The notes: generated from the sequence alone by a model not told the origin. DNA of 64,000 nucleotides from Sphingomonas sp. Leaf20 (GCF_001421535.1 NZ_LMKN01000009.1:63695-127694), one strand, 5' to 3'; numbered from the stretch's first letter, positions 27,428 to 36,656 are shown. Translations and numbers: made by a program.

Positions 27428-29716
27428 ATGGACGATCGGCACATTTCAAGACGCGCGCTGGTACTCGGTGGAACGATGGCCGCGGCCTGGGCCTCTTCGC
27501 CGCTTCAGGCGCTCGCGGCCGGCACTGCGGCCACCGCGCTGCCGCCGAAGGTCGAGGCGCTGCTCGCGCGCATGACGGTCGAGGAAAAGGCGGGGCAGCT
27601 GACGATCATGGCCGCGGCCTGGGCGGGGGGCAGCGCGACGGCGCTCAATCCGGCGGGTGCCGCTGCAAGCTTTGACGGGCAGCTCGCGGACGTCAGGGCG
27701 GGGCGTCTCGCAGGCGTGTTCAACGGCAACGGTGCAGCGATGGCGCAGCGTATGCAGACGACTGCGATGCGCGAGTCGCGGCTGAAGATCCCGCTCATCT
27801 TCGCCGCCGACATCATCCACGGCTTCCGCACCGTGTTTCCCGTGCCGCTGGCCGAGGCGGGCAGTTTCGACCCCGACCTCGCGCGGCGAACGGCGCGCGC
27901 GGCGGGCGCGGAGGCGGCGGCCGCGGGGATCGACTGGACGTTCGCGCCGATGGTCGACATCGCGCGCGATCAGCGCTGGGGCCGCGGCGTCGAGGGCGCC
28001 GGCGAGGACGTGTATCTGGGCCGCATGATGGCCAGGGCGCGCGTCGAGGGATTCCAAGGGACGCGCGGGCTTGCCGCTGTCGATGCGGTGGCCGCCTGCG
28101 CAAAGCATTTCGCGGCCTATGGCGCGGGCGAGGCCGGGCTCGATTACAACAGCGTCGACATATCCGAGCGGACGTTGCGCGACGTGTATTTCCCGCCATT
28201 CCAGGCGGCGCTGGCGGCGGGGGTGCCGACCGTGATGGCGGCGTTCAACGAGATCTCCGGCGTGCCCGCGACCGCGAACGACTGGTTGCTCACGCAGGTG
28301 CTGCGCCGCGAATGGGGATTCGGCGGGCTCGTCGTCTCGGATTACACGGGCGACGAGGAACTGATCGCGCACGGCTTTGCCGCCGACGCACGCGAGGCGA
28401 CCCGGCTGGCGTTCCTCGCGGGCGTCGACATGAGCATGCAGTCGGGCTTGTATATCAAGCATCTTCCCGATCTCGTCGGCACCGGTGAGGTCCCGATGGC
28501 GCGGCTTGACCAGGCGGTGCGGCGCGTGCTCGCGCTCAAGGTCTCGCTCGGCCTGTTCGACGACCCGTTCCGGCGTATCGATCCGCGCCGTGAAAAGACC
28601 GAGGTGCGGACGCGAAAGACGCTCGCGCTCGCCCGCGAGGCGGGGTCGCGGTCGATCGTGATGCTCAAGAACGCAGGGGATCTCCTCCCGCTGCCCCGGT
28701 CGGGCAAGCGCGTCGCGCTGATCGGACCGTTCGCGCAAGGGCGCCACGACCTGATCGGACCGTGGAACGTCTACGGCACCGACGCCGACGCGGTCGATCT
28801 CGCGACCGGCGTGCGCGAGATCGTTGCCGATCCCCGCGCGGTGACCGTCGTCGACGGGTCGGGTATCGAAACCGCGCTGCCCGGCGGCATTGCCGCGGCG
28901 GTCGCGGCGGCAAACGCGGCCGATGTCGCCATCCTTGCGGTCGGGGAAAGCCAGCGCATGTCGGGCGAAGCGCAGAGCCGGTCGGACATCGTCATCCCGG
29001 CGGCGCAGTTACAGCTGGTCGAGGCGGTGGTGGCGACGGGCAAGCCGGTCGTCGTGCTGCTCTCGACGGGGCGCGGGCTGGCGCTGTCGGGCGCAGTGCT
29101 CGATGCCTCCAGCCTGCTGGTGACGTGGTTCCTCGGATCCGAGGCCGGACGCTCGATCGCCGATGTCCTGTTCGGGGTCGTCGCGCCCTCCGCACGGCTT
29201 CCGGTCAGCTTTCCGCACGCCACCGGACAGCAGCCCTATCACTATGCGCACAAGAGTACGGGCCGCCCCAATGGTCCGGGGCCGCTTGCCGAGTACAAGG
29301 CGCATTACCGTGAATTTGCCAATGATGCGGCGTTCGCGTTCGGGCACGGCCTGACGTTCGGCAAGATCAGCTATTCGAACCTTGATACGGGGGGCGGGCG
29401 GCTGACCGCCGAGGCCGGGCTGACGCTGTCCGCGACGGTCACGAACAGCGGCAGCCACGCCGCCGACGAGGTCGTCCAGCTCTACATCCAGGACGTCGTC
29501 GCAAGCGTCACGCAGCCCGTCCGCGCGCTCAAGGGCTTCCGTCGGATCGCGCTCAAGCCCGGCGAGGCGCGCGTCGTGACGTTCACGCTCACGCGCAGCG
29601 ACCTGCTGTTCATCGGCCGCGATCTCGTCGCGACGGTCGAGCCTGGTCAGTTCCGCGTCTGGATCGCGCCGTCCGCGCAGGCGGAAGGCGTCGCGGGAAC
29701 GATTACGCTGGTCTGA
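27428..29716 (+). CDS. GH3 beta-glucosidase, Tat-exported
   Basis: This 762-aa BglX-like enzyme has a twin-arginine leader (SRRALVLGGTMAAAWASS), so it is exported folded to the periplasm. The GH3 N-terminal barrel includes KIPLIFAADIIHGFRTVFPVPL, the KH motif CAKHFAAYGAGEAG and nucleophile Asp305 in LVVSDYTG. The C-terminal alpha/beta sandwich starts near residue 390, and a fibronectin-III-like domain ends the protein (DEVVQLYIQDVVASVTQPVRALKGF). It should trim beta-linked glucose from oligosaccharides made by the GH144-like enzyme. GGAGAGG precedes the ATG. Its 3' end overlaps the convergent transporter gene by 14 bp. Confidence 0.92.
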   Translation: MDDRHISRRALVLGGTMAAAWASSPLQALAAGTAATALPPKVEALLARMTVEEKAGQLTIMAAAWAGGSATALNPAGAAASFDGQLADVRAGRLAGVFNGNGAAMAQRMQTTAMRESRLKIPLIFAADIIHGFRTVFPVPLAEAGSFDPDLARRTARAAGAEAAAAGIDWTFAPMVDIARDQRWGRGVEGAGEDVYLGRMMARARVEGFQGTRGLAAVDAVAACAKHFAAYGAGEAGLDYNSVDISERTLRDVYFPPFQAALAAGVPTVMAAFNEISGVPATANDWLLTQVLRREWGFGGLVVSDYTGDEELIAHGFAADAREATRLAFLAGVDMSMQSGLYIKHLPDLVGTGEVPMARLDQAVRRVLALKVSLGLFDDPFRRIDPRREKTEVRTRKTLALAREAGSRSIVMLKNAGDLLPLPRSGKRVALIGPFAQGRHDLIGPWNVYGTDADAVDLATGVREIVADPRAVTVVDGSGIETALPGGIAAAVAAANAADVAILAVGESQRMSGEAQSRSDIVIPAAQLQLVEAVVATGKPVVVLLSTGRGLALSGAVLDASSLLVTWFLGSEAGRSIADVLFGVVAPSARLPVSFPHATGQQPYHYAHKSTGRPNGPGPLAEYKAHYREFANDAAFAFGHGLTFGKISYSNLDTGGGRLTAEAGLTLSATVTNSGSHAADEVVQLYIQDVVASVTQPVRALKGFRRIALKPGEARVVTFTLTRSDLLFIGRDLVATVEPGQFRVWIAPSAQAEGVAGTITLV

Positions 29717-31028
29717 TTGCTCGCGCAGCGTCGCGCCGTGCCCCGAGCGTTGCGAGCGTATCGCAGCGCAACGGGTGCGCCGCGATCGCCAGCGCCGAGG
29801 CGAGGATCAGGATGCCTGGCCCGGCGAGCATTAGCCAGCGGATCGAGGCGATCGTGCCCGCAGTCTGCGTCACGCCCGCGTTGAAGCCGTTCGAGGCGTA
29901 TACCGCGCCGATCGCCATGCCCGCGCCTGCGAGCGCGGCTTTCTGGAGGAAGGCGAACGCACCGAAGGCAAGCGCCTCGACCCTGGGCTGCCCCTGGATT
30001 TCCCCCCAGTCGAGGCTGTCCGGGAGCAACGACCATGCCGTCAGGTTGATGCCGGCAAACGCGATCGCGGCGAGGATGATCGGCACCACCGTAGACAGCG
30101 TCGGGTCCGCCGTCGAGTGTCCGAGCACGAAGGCCGCAGCGAGGCTCGCTAGGGCGAGTGCGATCGCCACAAGCCATGCGGCGCGTGCGCCCATGCGCGT
30201 GGCCAGCGCGGTCCAGAGCGGCAGTGCCAGCGCGCTTGCCACGCCCATTGCCGCCAACGCCTGCGCGCCGCGGCCCGGATCATGCGCGACATAGCGGAAA
30301 TAATAGGGGACCGACTGGACCAGCAACGCCGCCGCTGCACCGCCTGCCGCCGCGGCGATGTTGAGCAGCATGAACGCCCGGTTCCGGAGCAGCGCGGCGA
30401 GCTTTGGTCCTTCGGCGCGGCGCGTCTGCTGCGCGGGCCGGCGGGGTTCGGGTACCTGCCACGCCATCAGCAGCAGGATCGGTGTCGCGAGGCCTGCGAG
30501 CATCGCGGCGGCGCGCGGATAGCCGAGGACCGGCGACGATGCGGTGAGACGCGCGAGCGCCGGGAGACCCATCGCGACCGCGGCGGCGGCGGCGGCGCCG
30601 AACGTCATCCGCAGTCCCGTCAGCATCGTCCGCGTCGCACTGTGTGCGCTCAGCCGTCCTGTCCACGCGGCATAGGGGACGTTGGTCGCGGCGTAGAAGG
30701 ACCGGAACAGGACCTGCGCAGCGATCAGTCCCCCCACGGACGTCATGCCCCCCCAGAACGCCCAGACGAAACCCATGCCCAGCGGCACCGTCAGCCACCC
30801 TATCATCCGCGCGTACGACACCCCCGTGCGCTCGGCAAAGATGCCCGTCAGCAGATCCGCAACCCCGTCCCAGAGCGCGCCGACCATGAACACCAGCCCC
30901 GCCGTGGCAGGCGGTAGCGCCAGCACGTCGATGTAGAAGAAGAGCAGGTAGAGGTTGATGCTCTGCCAATAGAGATTGAACGCGAAATCGCCCGAGGCGA
31001 ACAGCAGGATCGAACGACGGGCTATCAT
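29703..31028 (-). CDS. GPH-family sugar transporter (MelB-like)
   Basis: A twelve-helix inner-membrane symporter of about 441 aa. LFFYIDVLALPPATAGLVFMVGALWDGVADLLTGIFAERT is the glycoside-pentoside-hexuronide (GPH) signature. The loop AAWTGRLSAHSATRTMLTGLRMTFG matches the family's first cytosolic segment. Members use Na+ or H+ to import glycosides. Placed against the GH3 gene (14-bp convergent overlap), it probably brings glucose or short gluco-oligosaccharides into the cytoplasm. ATG 31028 (MIARRS) begins just before the first helix; a TTG four codons upstream is also in frame. Confidence 0.88.
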   Translation of the reverse strand: MIARRSILLFASGDFAFNLYWQSINLYLLFFYIDVLALPPATAGLVFMVGALWDGVADLLTGIFAERTGVSYARMIGWLTVPLGMGFVWAFWGGMTSVGGLIAAQVLFRSFYAATNVPYAAWTGRLSAHSATRTMLTGLRMTFGAAAAAAVAMGLPALARLTASSPVLGYPRAAAMLAGLATPILLLMAWQVPEPRRPAQQTRRAEGPKLAALLRNRAFMLLNIAAAAGGAAAALLVQSVPYYFRYVAHDPGRGAQALAAMGVASALALPLWTALATRMGARAAWLVAIALALASLAAAFVLGHSTADPTLSTVVPIILAAIAFAGINLTAWSLLPDSLDWGEIQGQPRVEALAFGAFAFLQKAALAGAGMAIGAVYASNGFNAGVTQTAGTIASIRWLMLAGPGILILASALAIAAHPLRCDTLATLGARRDAARAIRPA

Positions 31029-31255
31029 CGCTCCTCGCAAGGCTCATGTCGACACAGGCGCATCGCGCGTCCTTAGGCACGATCGCATCGCAACGCGAGA
31101 CAGCGCGCGCTCCGCGCCGCGCCATCCTCCACCGCAAAAACGCCGTCTCCCGTTGCACCGCGCGCCTGGATACGCATACCCTCGGGAAAGCGGGTCGGCG
31201 GGGCTTTTGCATTGGGTAATGACCATCGCTCGGTTGAGCTGGAAGGGTTGAGGAC

Positions 31256-32998
31256 ATGACGAGGATGCATGCGACGCTGGGGTTTGTCCTCGCATTGACC
31301 ATCGCGCCGGGGGCGGAGGGGGCAACGACTGCGAGCGCGGCGGACCGACAGCTCAAGGCGCTGTACGATGCCGAATGGCAGTGGCGGCAAAAGGAGTTTG
31401 CCGAACTCACGGACGGCCTGGAGACCAAGGCCGACGATCATTGGCCCGCGGTGACCGCGGCCGACTGGGCCCGGCGCAAGGCATATTGGCAGGACGTGCT
31501 CGCGAAGATCGCCCGGATTGCTCCGGCTGGCTATTCGGACGAGGAGCGCCTGAATGCGGCTGTGCTGACCGAAACGCTGCGCGCCGATATCGCGAACATC
31601 GCGTATCGGACGTACGAAGCCCCGCTCAACAGCGACTCCGCGTTCTGGAGTTCGGTCAAACCCTATTCGCCGTTGCAGACCGCCACCGAATATCGCCGCT
31701 ATATCGCGCGGCTGCGGGACGTGCCGCGCTGGTTTGCCGAGAACACGCTCAACATGCAGGCCGGGTTGAAGCGCGGGTACACGCCGCCGCGGGTTACGCT
31801 CGCTGGCCGCGATGCGACGATCGCCGCGTTCGCGGTGACCGGGCCGGAGAACCCGCTCTACGACCCGTTCGAGACGATGCCGGCCTCGATCCCTGTGCCC
31901 GAACAGACCGCGCTGCGCGCCGAGGCGGCGCGGGCGATCGACGCGCAGGCGGTACCGGCCTATGCCCGATTGCTCGACTTCTTCCGCAAGGTCTACCTGC
32001 CCGGCGCGCGCGAGACGCTCGCCGCATCGGCGCTGCCCGACGGCAAGGCCTTCTATGAAAGCCAGGTTCGCGAATATACCACGCTCGACCTGACGCCCGC
32101 GGCAATCCACGCGATCGGCCTGAAAGAGGTCGCCCGGATCGATGCCGATATGAAGGCGACGATCGCGCAGACCGGTTACACGGGCAGCTTTGCCGACTTC
32201 CTCGCTTTTCTCAGGAGCGATCCGCAATTCTATGCGCGGACCCCCGACGAGCTGCTCGGTTTTTCATCCTACGTCGCCAAGCGCATGGATGGACGGCTGA
32301 AGGATGTCTTCACCGTCCTGCCGCGCTATCGGTTCACCATTCAGCCCGTGCCCGATGCGATCGCCCCGCTCTACACGTCGGGCCGGGGCGGGCTCAGCGG
32401 CTGTCTGATGAACACCTACGACCTGAAGTCGCGGCCGCTCTATAATATCGTCGCGCTGACGCTGCACGAATGCGTGCCCGGGCACAGTCACCAGGCGGCG
32501 ATGGCGCTCGAGGCGCCCGATCGCCCCGCCTTTCGGCGCGCGACATATTTCTCGGGCTATGGCGAGGGGTGGGGGCTGTATGCCGAATGGCTGGGCACCA
32601 AGCTCGGCATGTACCGGACGCCGTATGAGGAATTCGGACGCGAGACGTTCGAGATGTGGCGTGCGTGTCGGTTGGTGATCGATACGGGGCTTCATAGCCA
32701 GGGCTGGACGCGGCAGCAGGCGATCGATTATCTCGCCAGCCATACCGCGCTCGCCAAGCTCGACGTCGAGATCGAGGTGGACCGGTATATCAGCTGGCCT
32801 GGACAGGCGCTGGCCTACAAGCTTGGCGAAATGAAGATGCGTGCGCTTCGGGCGACAGCCGAGCGCGAGCTTGGCCCGAGGTTCGATCAGCGTCGGTTCC
32901 ACGACCGGCTGCTCGGGTTGGGGTCCGTGCCGCTTCCGGCGATGGAGCGCGAGATGCTCGCCTGGATCGCTCGGGAGAAAGCGACGCCGCCTCTCTGA
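31256..32998 (+). CDS. DUF885 family putative metallohydrolase, exported
   Basis: This 580-aa protein has a signal peptide (MHATLGFVLALTIAPGAEG) and the DUF885 fold. Its zinc-type motif LHECVPGHSHQAA (H-E-x4-H) is followed by a downstream Glu in GYGEGWGLYAEWLG, the layout of a gluzincin peptidase. Helical N-terminal repeats with TAADWARRKAYW and AVLTETLRADI match the family. Members are annotated as dipeptidases or as unknown. GAGGAC lies at the start. It is convergent with the FadR-type regulator 36 bp away, and no functional partner is evident. Confidence 0.85.
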   Translation: MTRMHATLGFVLALTIAPGAEGATTASAADRQLKALYDAEWQWRQKEFAELTDGLETKADDHWPAVTAADWARRKAYWQDVLAKIARIAPAGYSDEERLNAAVLTETLRADIANIAYRTYEAPLNSDSAFWSSVKPYSPLQTATEYRRYIARLRDVPRWFAENTLNMQAGLKRGYTPPRVTLAGRDATIAAFAVTGPENPLYDPFETMPASIPVPEQTALRAEAARAIDAQAVPAYARLLDFFRKVYLPGARETLAASALPDGKAFYESQVREYTTLDLTPAAIHAIGLKEVARIDADMKATIAQTGYTGSFADFLAFLRSDPQFYARTPDELLGFSSYVAKRMDGRLKDVFTVLPRYRFTIQPVPDAIAPLYTSGRGGLSGCLMNTYDLKSRPLYNIVALTLHECVPGHSHQAAMALEAPDRPAFRRATYFSGYGEGWGLYAEWLGTKLGMYRTPYEEFGRETFEMWRACRLVIDTGLHSQGWTRQQAIDYLASHTALAKLDVEIEVDRYISWPGQALAYKLGEMKMRALRATAERELGPRFDQRRFHDRLLGLGSVPLPAMEREMLAWIAREKATPPL

Positions 32999-33034
32999 AG
33001 GGGCCGGCCGACCGGCGAGCGATCCGGTAGTGGA

Positions 33035-33796
33035 TCAGACCGAGCGACGGGCCAGCGCGCGTCGGCGCTGTGTCGTTGCGGCGCGGGCGCGCTCGACCGC
33101 CTCGGTCTCGGTCACGTCGAGCAGATGATCGATCACGCGCGCGAGGTGATCGCGCATCGCCAGTCGCGCATCGACCGGTGACCGCGCCTCGAGCGCGGTC
33201 AGGATCCGGCCATGTTCCTCCATCCGGTTCTCGATCCCGAGACTGCCCGCCTTGAGCAGGACTTCGCGCGCGAGCGGCGACCGATAGCGCAGGTCCCAGA
33301 AATCGGTGACGGCGGAGATGATAACTGCGTTGCCGGTCGCTTCTGCAATGGCGATATGAAACCGCCGGTCGGCGTCTTCGGCGGCAGTGACGTCTTCCTG
33401 TTCCATCTCGGTCAGCATCTTGCGCAGTTCGGCGAGCTGCGGTTCGGTGATCTCGGTCGCGGCGACGGCGGCAACCTCGCCCTCGAGCAGACGGCGCGCC
33501 TCGGTGATCTCGAACGCGCCGATGTCGAGTTCCTGGTCGGCGTTCGCGGTGGACGCGGCGAGGACGAACACGCCCGATCCCTTGCGCGCCTCGACCATGC
33601 CCTTCATTTCCAGCGCGATCATCGCCTCGCGGATCGTCGGCCGGCTTACCTGGAACCGTTCGGTCAGATCGCGTTCCGCCGGTAACCGCGATCCGACCGG
33701 ATAGGCGCCGTCCTCGATGTCGGCGATGATCGCCTTGACGATCCGCCGATACAGCTTTCCTCCGCCGTCGGTCGTCACGGCCGTGCTATCGTTCAT
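33035..33796 (-). CDS. GntR/FadR-subfamily transcriptional regulator
   Basis: This 253-aa regulator has an N-terminal GntR winged helix (YRRIVKAIIADIEDGAYPVGSRLPAERDL, FQVSRPTIREAMIALEMKG) and a C-terminal FCD all-helical sensor (ARRLLEGEVAAVAATEITEPQL, DRRFHIAIAEATGN, EEHGRILTALEARSPVDARLAMRDHL). The Asp and three His positions of the metal-bound FCD pocket are largely present. Relatives respond to sugar acids or organic acids (UxuR/ExuR, GlcC). No target operon adjoins it directly, so the effector is unknown. A GTG three codons upstream (33805) is an alternative start. Confidence 0.88.
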   Translation of the reverse strand: MNDSTAVTTDGGGKLYRRIVKAIIADIEDGAYPVGSRLPAERDLTERFQVSRPTIREAMIALEMKGMVEARKGSGVFVLAASTANADQELDIGAFEITEARRLLEGEVAAVAATEITEPQLAELRKMLTEMEQEDVTAAEDADRRFHIAIAEATGNAVIISAVTDFWDLRYRSPLAREVLLKAGSLGIENRMEEHGRILTALEARSPVDARLAMRDHLARVIDHLLDVTETEAVERARAATTQRRRALARRSV

Positions 33797-33973
33797 GTGG
33801 GCCACCCGAAGCTTCGATCATGCCTGTCCTAGTTCGCGCAACGCGCGCCGTCGTCAACCCCGGCATCGCCGCAGCCTGTTGCGAGTGTGGCCTTCGCCAG
33901 CGCGCAAACGCCGGGAATGTCGCGAACGCGTTGTCGATGCGTCGAAATTGCGCGGCCGGCGCGCCTGGCAGTA

Positions 33974-34636
33974 TCAGTCCTCGGCCCAGCGCCGCAGCAG
34001 GTTCGATTGCGTTTTTGCGAGCAGGTCGAGTTCCGGCGTCTTGCCGAGGCGCTCGAACAGCGCATGCCGTGCGGTTTCGAGGTCGAACAGCATTTCACGC
34101 TTGGCGGCATCGCGGACGAGGCTGCGGACCCACGTCACCGCGGCATGGCGTTCGCCTTTCGTGACCGGCGCGACGCGGTGCAGGAAAGTGGTTGGATACA
34201 CGACCGCGTCGCCTGCCGCGAGCTTGACGTCCTGCTCGCCGGCTGCGGACTCGATGACGAGTTCACCGCCGTCATAGTCTTCGGGATCGGACAGGAACAC
34301 GGTGACGGAGAGGTCGGTACGCATGCCGCCCATGATCGCGTCGTCGACATGGCTGCCATACGCCATCCCGGGTTCGTACCGGCTGAAGAGCGGCGGGCGA
34401 ACGAGATGAGGCCGTGCCGCCATCCGGAAAAGCTGGTGATCGAGCAGTCGGTCCGTCACGAGATCCTGCATCCGTGCGAGCAGCGGATCGGCGCGATCGA
34501 CCTGATCGTTGCGCTTGACGAGACGCGCTTCGCGCCCCGCTGTCTGGCGGCCATCGACATAGCGGACTTGCGCAAGGTTATCCCGGAGCCACTGAACATT
34601 CTCGGCATCCAGAACGTTTGCGATCATGATCAACAT
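33974..34636 (-). CDS. PKHD-type Fe(II)/2-oxoglutarate hydroxylase (PiuC/YbiX-like)
   Basis: This 220-aa dioxygenase has the double-stranded beta-helix iron triad: His96 and Asp98 in YGSHVDDAIM, and His153 in YPTTFLHRV. Arg163 (KGERHAAVTW) is in place for 2-oxoglutarate. The N-terminus MLIMIANVLDAENVQWLRD and the segment YDGGELVIES are typical of the PKHD/YbiX family. The family is linked to iron uptake in Pseudomonas (PiuC), but its substrate is not established. ATG 34636 has GAGAGGG just upstream; the frame runs on 94 codons through the antisense of the neighbouring gene, which is noise. It is divergent from the small secreted repeat protein. Confidence 0.9.
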   Translation of the reverse strand: MLIMIANVLDAENVQWLRDNLAQVRYVDGRQTAGREARLVKRNDQVDRADPLLARMQDLVTDRLLDHQLFRMAARPHLVRPPLFSRYEPGMAYGSHVDDAIMGGMRTDLSVTVFLSDPEDYDGGELVIESAAGEQDVKLAAGDAVVYPTTFLHRVAPVTKGERHAAVTWVRSLVRDAAKREMLFDLETARHALFERLGKTPELDLLAKTQSNLLRRWAED

Positions 34637-34721
34637 CTGGAACCCTCTCGCTGCGGCATGATGCCGGGCACGAGGCTCTAGCCAAGCAGGCGCGGGAATG
34701 CGCGTCGGAAATGGTAAGTAT

Positions 34722-35048
34722 ATGCGTACGAAATTATGGGTCGGCGTTGGTGCGTTCGTCGTGGCGCAGTCCGGGCAGGCCGTCATCGCCCATGCCGCTT
34801 CGCCATCTTCGGCCGTCGCCGACCAGGTCGCGGGCCGGTCCGGGGAGGGCGGCGAGAACGAGCGCGGCGAAGGTGAAGGGGAGGGCGAAGGACGACGCCC
34901 CGTCGCACGCTCGAGCAAGGCGCGTCAGATCGTTCGCAATCCCCGTCGCGCCCAGGCCGCGCGGCAACACGCCGGCCAGCGCGGCGAGGGCGAGTATGAG
35001 GGTGGCGAAAACGAACGTGGCGAAGGTGAGGGGGAAGGCGAGCGCTGA
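34722..35048 (+). CDS. Small secreted Glu/Gly-repeat protein
   Basis: This 108-aa protein has a signal peptide (MRTKLWVGVGAFVVAQSGQAVIAHA) and a mature part of unusual composition. The 14-residue unit GGENERGEGEGEGE occurs exactly twice, at 43-56 and 94-107, flanking a basic Arg/Ala/Gln linker (58-88). I know no function. Alternating Glu/Gly runs suggest cation or iron binding, or charge pairing with the basic linker. It starts 86 bp from the divergent PKHD hydroxylase, so an iron-related link is possible. ATG 34722 sits before the signal peptide; an upstream ATG (34698) adds eight residues. Confidence 0.65.
   Translation: MRTKLWVGVGAFVVAQSGQAVIAHAASPSSAVADQVAGRSGEGGENERGEGEGEGEGRRPVARSSKARQIVRNPRRAQAARQHAGQRGEGEYEGGENERGEGEGEGER
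34848..35042 (+). repeat. Two 42-bp coding repeats (Glu/Gly unit)
   Basis: Bases 34848-34889 and 35001-35042 encode the same 14 residues with several synonymous differences (for example GAGAACGAGCGC against GAAAACGAACGT). Protein-level identity with diverged codons suggests selection on the peptide rather than a very recent duplication. Confidence 0.8.
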
Positions 35049-35086
35049 TCGCGCAAGCCTGAGCGTCAGAGCCGTACTGCTGAAGG

Positions 35087-35117
35087 AAAACGTCGTGCTC
35101 CTGCGCAGCGACGTTTT
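35087..35117 (+). terminator. Hairpin after the secreted repeat protein
   Basis: AAAACGTCG (35087-35095) and CGACGTTTT (35109-35117) are exact reverse complements around a 13-base loop, about 40 bp after the stop codon. The short T-run inside the second arm fits a weak intrinsic terminator. Confidence 0.5.
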
Positions 35118-35195
35118 GCCGTTGCGCCGAGCATGCTGATCCTCTGGGAAACAGCCGCGAAGCCTGCGGCGCGCCCAGCTTAAACTGCGCCCGAG

Positions 35196-35885
35196 CTAGG
35201 TTGTGGCGCCGGTGTGCGCGCGATCCTGATGCGCGATGTAGCTGTCGAGCGCGCTGGCGGCGTTGAGCATGTGCGCGCGCATGCGGCGACCGGCCTCCTC
35301 ACCATTGCCCTCGGCGATTGCCTGCATCACCGCATCGTGTTCCGCGCGCGAACTGGCGAGGCGGCGGGCTTGTCGCAGCTGCATCCGGCGGAAGGCGTTG
35401 AGGCGCGTGCGGACCGCGATCGCCTGGTCGGCGAGGAAGTCGTTATGCGCGGCGCGGTAGATCGCCTCGTGGAAGTCGCGGTTCAGCGCATCATACGCGT
35501 CGACGTCGTCCTGCTCGACCGCGGCCTGGCTCGCCTCGTGAATGCGGAGCAGGCGGCTGCGTTCGAGCGGGGTGATGCGGTAGGTGGCGAGGCGGACGCA
35601 CACCGCCTCCAGCTCCGCCATCGTCTCGAACATGTCCATCACCTCGTCGGCGGTGACGTGGCGGACGATCACGCCGCGGCGCGGGCGGACCTCGACCATG
35701 CCGCTGGTCGCCAGCTGGCGCAGCGCCTCGCGGACCGGGGTGCGCGAGGCGCCGTAGCGGTCGGCGAGCTGCTGTTCGTCGAGCGTGGTGCCCGGTGCCA
35801 GCTCGCCTGACGAGATCGCGTCGGTCAGCGCGTTGCGGATCCGGTCGGACAACAGGCCCGTGTCTTCGGTGTCGATATCCGCCAC
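35196..35885 (-). CDS. GntR/FCD regulator of malonate genes (MdcY/MatR-like)
   Basis: This 229-aa regulator contains a GntR winged helix (SDRIRNALTDAISSGELAPGTTLDEQQLADRYGASRTPVREALRQLATSG) and an FCD ligand domain (FETMAELEAVCVRLATYRIT, LNRDFHEAIYRAAHNDFL, RAEHDAVMQAIAEGNGEEAGRRMRAHM). It starts at GTG with GAGGAC upstream, 6 bp after madM, so it is the third gene of madL-madM-gntR and divergent from the mdc operon. By analogy with MdcY of Acinetobacter and MatR, it probably responds to malonate and controls both operons. The assignment rests on position. Confidence 0.85.
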   Translation of the reverse strand: MADIDTEDTGLLSDRIRNALTDAISSGELAPGTTLDEQQLADRYGASRTPVREALRQLATSGMVEVRPRRGVIVRHVTADEVMDMFETMAELEAVCVRLATYRITPLERSRLLRIHEASQAAVEQDDVDAYDALNRDFHEAIYRAAHNDFLADQAIAVRTRLNAFRRMQLRQARRLASSRAEHDAVMQAIAEGNGEEAGRRMRAHMLNAASALDSYIAHQDRAHTGATT

Positions 35886-35891
35886 GTGTCC

Positions 35892-36656
35892 TCAGCCCCC
35901 CACGATCGCGCGGACGATCAGGTAGAGGATCGACGGCGCCACCAGACACCCTAGCCCGGTATGGAAGGTCGCGGTCAAGGCGCCATAGGGAACGAGGCGA
36001 CGATCGGTCGCGGCAAGCCCGCCGGATACGCCGCTGACCGTGCCCATCAGCCCGCCGAACACCATCGCGCTGCGCGGGTTGTTGAGACCGATGAGCCCTG
36101 CGACGAGCGGGGTTCCGACCATCACCATCACCGCCTTGAACACGCCCGTCGCGATCGACAGCGCGATGACGGGTGAGCTCGCACCGATCGCCGCGCCCGT
36201 GACGGGCCCGACGATATAGGTGACCGCGCCTGCGCCGATCGTCGTCATCGACACCGCATCGGTATAACCGAACGACGCCGCGACCAGCGCGCCGACGATG
36301 AACGGCAGGATCGTGCCAAGCAGCAGCGCGACGACGCCGATCAGCCCTGCCTTCTTGGCCTGTTCGACATCGACCTCGCACGCGGTGGCGACGATCGCGA
36401 AGTCGCGCAGCATCGCGCCGCCCATCAGGCCGATCCCCGCGAGCATCGGCAGGTCGGCAAGCCCCTTGTGCCCGCCCGTCGCGATCCCGCCCCAGAAGGC
36501 GAGTGCGAGCCCGATCAGGATCGCGATCGCCGAGCCATGGACCCGGCCCATCGTCAGCTTGGCGGACAGGATGTTCGACAACCACATGACGATGCCGACG
36601 ACTGCGAACGCGGTGAGCAGCGCATTGGCGGTGAGAACCTTGGTGATCATTTCCAT
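35892..36656 (-). CDS. madM: Malonate transporter subunit MadM
   Basis: This 254-aa membrane protein has about eight hydrophobic segments and matches MadM, the larger half of the two-subunit malonate:Na+ (or H+) symporter. Conserved stretches include FAVVGIVMWLSNILSAKLTMGRVHGSAIAILIGL, ATGGHKGLADLPMLAGIGLMGGAMLRDFAIVATA and NPRSAMVFGGLMGTVSGVSGGLAATD (each quoted in part or whole). AGGA lies before the ATG. It follows madL after 11 bp. Together they bring malonate to the decarboxylase encoded on the other side of the promoter region. Confidence 0.92.
   Translation of the reverse strand: MEMITKVLTANALLTAFAVVGIVMWLSNILSAKLTMGRVHGSAIAILIGLALAFWGGIATGGHKGLADLPMLAGIGLMGGAMLRDFAIVATACEVDVEQAKKAGLIGVVALLLGTILPFIVGALVAASFGYTDAVSMTTIGAGAVTYIVGPVTGAAIGASSPVIALSIATGVFKAVMVMVGTPLVAGLIGLNNPRSAMVFGGLMGTVSGVSGGLAATDRRLVPYGALTATFHTGLGCLVAPSILYLIVRAIVGG

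Noticed and set aside
34636..34918. N-terminal extension of the PKHD hydroxylase
   Set aside because: The frame stays open because it is antisense to the Glu/Gly-repeat gene. The family starts at the MLIMIANVL position, which has its own ribosome site.
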